Source: Bacillota bacterium
GTDB lineage: Bacteria > Bacillota_E > Sulfobacillia > Sulfobacillales > JAIMBI01
Length of the DNA: 14,942 nucleotides
NCBI GenBank assembly: GCA_021828405.1
Contig: JAKARZ010000018.1
Coordinates: 23,168-38,109 of the forward strand
Direction: 5' to 3'
Shown here: piece after piece, positions 12,811 to 14,942 of the stretch
Numbering within the stretch: the stretch's first letter is position 1
Layout of the letters: the number at the start of each line of letters is the position of its first letter
Translations under genes and position numbers: made by a program
The notes under the pieces: model-generated
The model's input: the letters and a program-made list of their open reading frames with translations, nothing else
Told to the model about the DNA's origin: nothing
Databases searched by the model: none

Positions 12811-14588
12811 GTGCCTCCTCCGGCAACGTACGTGAATCCCAGCGGAAGCGAGGCCGTGCACGTGGTGCCGCCGCACGGGGCCGACACGGCCACCGTGGCC
12901 TGATAGCTCGACGCGGCGCCGCGGGCCAAGGCTTGGGCGGCGGCCGGGTCACTGGGGATCGTCACCGTCAAGGTGTTCCCGCTGACAGAAAAGTTGGCCA
13001 CGCTGCCGCCCACCATCACTTGGGTCACTGTGGCCAGCCCCGTCCCGGACAGCACCACGATCGCTCCCGCCGTGCCGGAGGCAGGGGAGACGCTGGTGAT
13101 GGACGGCCCCGCCTGCGACGAACTTGCGCGCAGGGTTGCCGTGGCCGCGGCAGCCTTCCATTGGGGAGACCATGTCTCGTTGGCGTTCCACACGTAAACC
13201 AGGACCTGGTGAACATGCCCATAGCCCTCCGTAAGAGCCTCCGAAGCCCGACAGCACGATCTTGTCGTTGGACCACAGGGAAATGTTCGCCGTCACCCAG
13301 TCGGAACACTGTCCCCAGCACTGAGCCCCTTGGTCCCAGTGATTCCACCCGGTATCCCAGCTGGCGGTGGCATCCAAGATGCGCAGGTGGTTGCCCGTCC
13401 CTTGATAGGGGGTGTGACTGCCAAAGCCCGACCCCGTGATGGTGACGGTTTGGGACGCCGCCGGTCCGATGGCGCTGACCCCGGTGATGACGGGCTGGCT
13501 TCCCGGATGGGGCCGCCAAAAGACCGGCGCAGGGCCCGAAAGGTCTTGCGCTTGGAGGTCGCCAACGATGGCAGCAGAACACCCTGCACTGTTGCCGGGA
13601 TACGTCTGTCCCACGGTGAGCGGGGTGGTCAGTGAGCACGCCGCTCGGCGCGCTGCTGAGGTTGGTGGCCGTCAAGACGAGTTCCTGGCCGGTAGCTACG
13701 ACGTAGGCTGGGGTGGTGCCGCCACAAGCCACGGTGTTCCACAGCGCCGCATCGGCGCTGGCTGCCTGACCGGCCGCCTGATACTGTGCAGTCACCTCCT
13801 GGGCGGCCAGGTTTCCGAGGGCCGAGAAGGTGCCGGCCGTGGGGGCGGGATGGCTTGTCAGCTCGCCAAGGGTGCCCAGCGCCAGGCCGCCCGCCCCGAG
13901 CTCATAGAGCCCGGCCAAAAGATGCGGCGCCACGTCGACCGCGTCAAAGGCCGTGCCCATCTCCCGCAGCGCGCGCGCTGAGGACGGCACAGTGGGGTAG
14001 ACCGCCAACCCCACCCGTGTCTCGGGCGTGTCGAGGTGTTCGGCGGCCAGGGTGGCCGAAAAGGTGGTGAGCAGTTGCTGACTTTCAGCGGGCGACACCG
14101 CGAACCAGGGAACGCCGGTGCCCTGCCCGCTGACGGCGGCCGTGGGCGCGAGGGCAACCGCCAAGCCCTGGCCCACGCTTTGCATGTAGGTTGCCGGCTG
14201 TGACGCGCCGACCTTGGACCACACCGAAACGCGGACGCGGTCCCCGGCGTTCCACCCCACGTTGACCGGGGCGGCGAGCCTCGCTGTCCTTCTGTCCGGT
14301 GGGCGGCTTCCAGCCTGCACTCCAGTGCAGGGTGAGGTCCTGCAGCCTCAGAAGCGGTGACCACCCCTGGTACGGTCGGTGCTCCCCGAGGCAGGTTCCC
14401 GTGATGATGAGCGGCAGGTTCACACCCGCGTCCAACCCGGCGACCCCGGTGATGCGGAGAGGGCAGGATCCGCTTCCCGAGGTCGCCACGCTGGTCGAGA
14501 CCGTGGACGGCCCCGTGAAGCCACAGGCCGCGAGCACCCCAGCCAGCAGCAGTCCCGAAAACATGCGCCATGTCCTTCGCTTTTTCAC
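12807..14588 (-). pseudogene. Multidomain lipoprotein with IPT/TIG-like modules, three frameshifts
   Basis: GTG 14588 follows GAGGAG at good spacing. The leader is VKKRRTWRMFSGLLLAGVLAACG, with lipobox LAAC. Two related modules follow. The first has LIITGTCLGEHRPYQG and LTLHWSAGW. The second has VTITGSGFGSHTPYQG and ATASWDTGW, then ANISLWSNDKIVLSGFGGSYGG. Both resemble extracellular IPT/TIG-like beta domains. Between them lies an Ala-rich, probably helical stretch of about 150 residues. The end is a plain IPT/TIG domain (ITSVSPASGTAGAIVVLSG). Reading breaks at about 14275-14300, at 13629-13633 (one extra base in CTCACTGACC) and at 13220-13229 (one extra base in GGGCTATGG). Each time the family-like text goes on in a new frame. 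The TGA at 12809-12807 overlaps the next ATG. Its job was probably at the cell surface; no enzyme motif is seen. Confidence 0.74.
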
Positions 14589-14629
14589 ATCGGGGTGCTC
14601 CTCTCCCGCCCGTTGGTGCTCGGTCGGCG

Positions 14630-14651
14630 TTGGCTCACAGTGTAGAGCCAA
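14630..14651. repeat. Inverted repeat upstream of the lipoprotein operon
   Basis: TTGGCTC (14630-14636) and GAGCCAA (14645-14651) are perfect 7-bp arms around an 8-nt spacer that reads TACACTGT on the minus strand. It lies 42-63 nt before the GTG at 14588, in the leader or promoter region of the operon. It may be an operator, with TACACT as a possible -10 element, but I see no matching -35. Confidence 0.45.
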
Positions 14652-14784
14652 TCTCCAACAGCTCACCCGAATTCCTACTGCAGTGGGAGTGACAAGTGGG
14701 CTTGAATGCCGGAGTCGTCTGCCCAGAGAGGGTCGAGGGTCACGGCAGAGTCCGTAAACCTCGCGGCGCGGCCAGCCCAGCCGC

Positions 14785-14942
14785 TCAGTCGGGTGGGGTG
14801 TAATTCGAAAGAGGCGGCGGGCTCGCGTAGCGCTGGGCGCGGGCCGCCGCGCCCTCGGCCAACAGCGCCTGAATGGCCTGGGCTCGTGGCAGGCGGGCCA
14901 GCTCGGGACTGGATAGGAGCCCGTGTAGCCGGTCCGCCGCAT
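14785..14942 (-). CDS. 3' end of an unidentified gene (5' end outside window)
   Basis: On the minus strand an open frame enters from the right edge and runs 51 codons to TGA 14787-14785. It reads AADRLHGLLSSPELARLPRA, then IQALLAEGAAARAQRYASPP and ends NYTPPD. The Ala/Leu/Arg-rich helix-like pattern followed by a Pro-rich tail looks like the true end of a protein, unlike the Arg/Gly/Pro noise in the other two frames. No family can be named from so short a piece. It runs in the same direction as the lipoprotein operon, with a gap of about 196 nt that holds the inverted repeat at 14630-14651. Confidence 0.5.
   Translation of the reverse strand, partial: AADRLHGLLSSPELARLPRAQAIQALLAEGAAARAQRYASPPPLSNYTPPD

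Overview
This is bacterial DNA of high GC content with strong Shine-Dalgarno sites, GTG as well as ATG starts, lipoprotein signal peptides and an AddAB-type helicase/nuclease pair. It fits a high-GC Firmicute (for example a Sulfobacillus or Symbiobacterium relative) or an actinobacterium. The sequence alone does not settle which, and nothing here is a phylogenetic marker.

The window falls into three zones. (1) Positions 1-3273 are mobile-element debris. They hold the 3' part of an IS630-type transposase, abutting a C-terminal scrap of an IS4-type transposase. An apparently intact APH-like kinase gene follows on the minus strand. Beyond it lies a badly decayed remnant of what looks like a three-recombinase (RIT-type) element: the end of recombinase 1, the front of recombinase 2 and the front of recombinase 3. 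(2) Positions 3274-10264 are an intact plus-strand block: an AddB-like PD-(D/E)XK Fe-S nuclease, an AddA-like UvrD/Rep helicase overlapping it by 20 nt, a membrane-anchored protein of unknown function, and a nucleoside phosphorylase. The helicase ends just after motif VI and has no nuclease domain. The nuclease protein has no Walker A. The two together would therefore give one motor and one nuclease. (3) Positions 10265-14588 are a minus-strand operon of three lipoprotein genes joined by ATGA start/stop overlaps, transcribed from right to left. All three are broken.

The decayed operon is the most striking part. The first gene (14588 to 12807) is a mosaic of IPT/TIG-like beta modules with three frameshifts. 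The second (12810 to 11701) appears to be a seven-bladed beta-propeller lipoprotein with a TGG-to-TGA type nonsense codon and one or two frameshifts. The third (11704 to 10332) appears to be another seven-bladed propeller, each blade marked by SCxxxxFC. It is broken by a perfect 233-bp tandem duplication, which is not a multiple of three. Taking out one copy restores a 388-codon frame. The roughly 6.8 kb next to this operon is free of lesions, so general sequencing error is a poor explanation, although the duplication itself could be an assembly artefact. At the right edge, about 51 codons of the 3' end of another minus-strand gene are visible.

No tRNA, rRNA, CRISPR array or replication origin was recognised.
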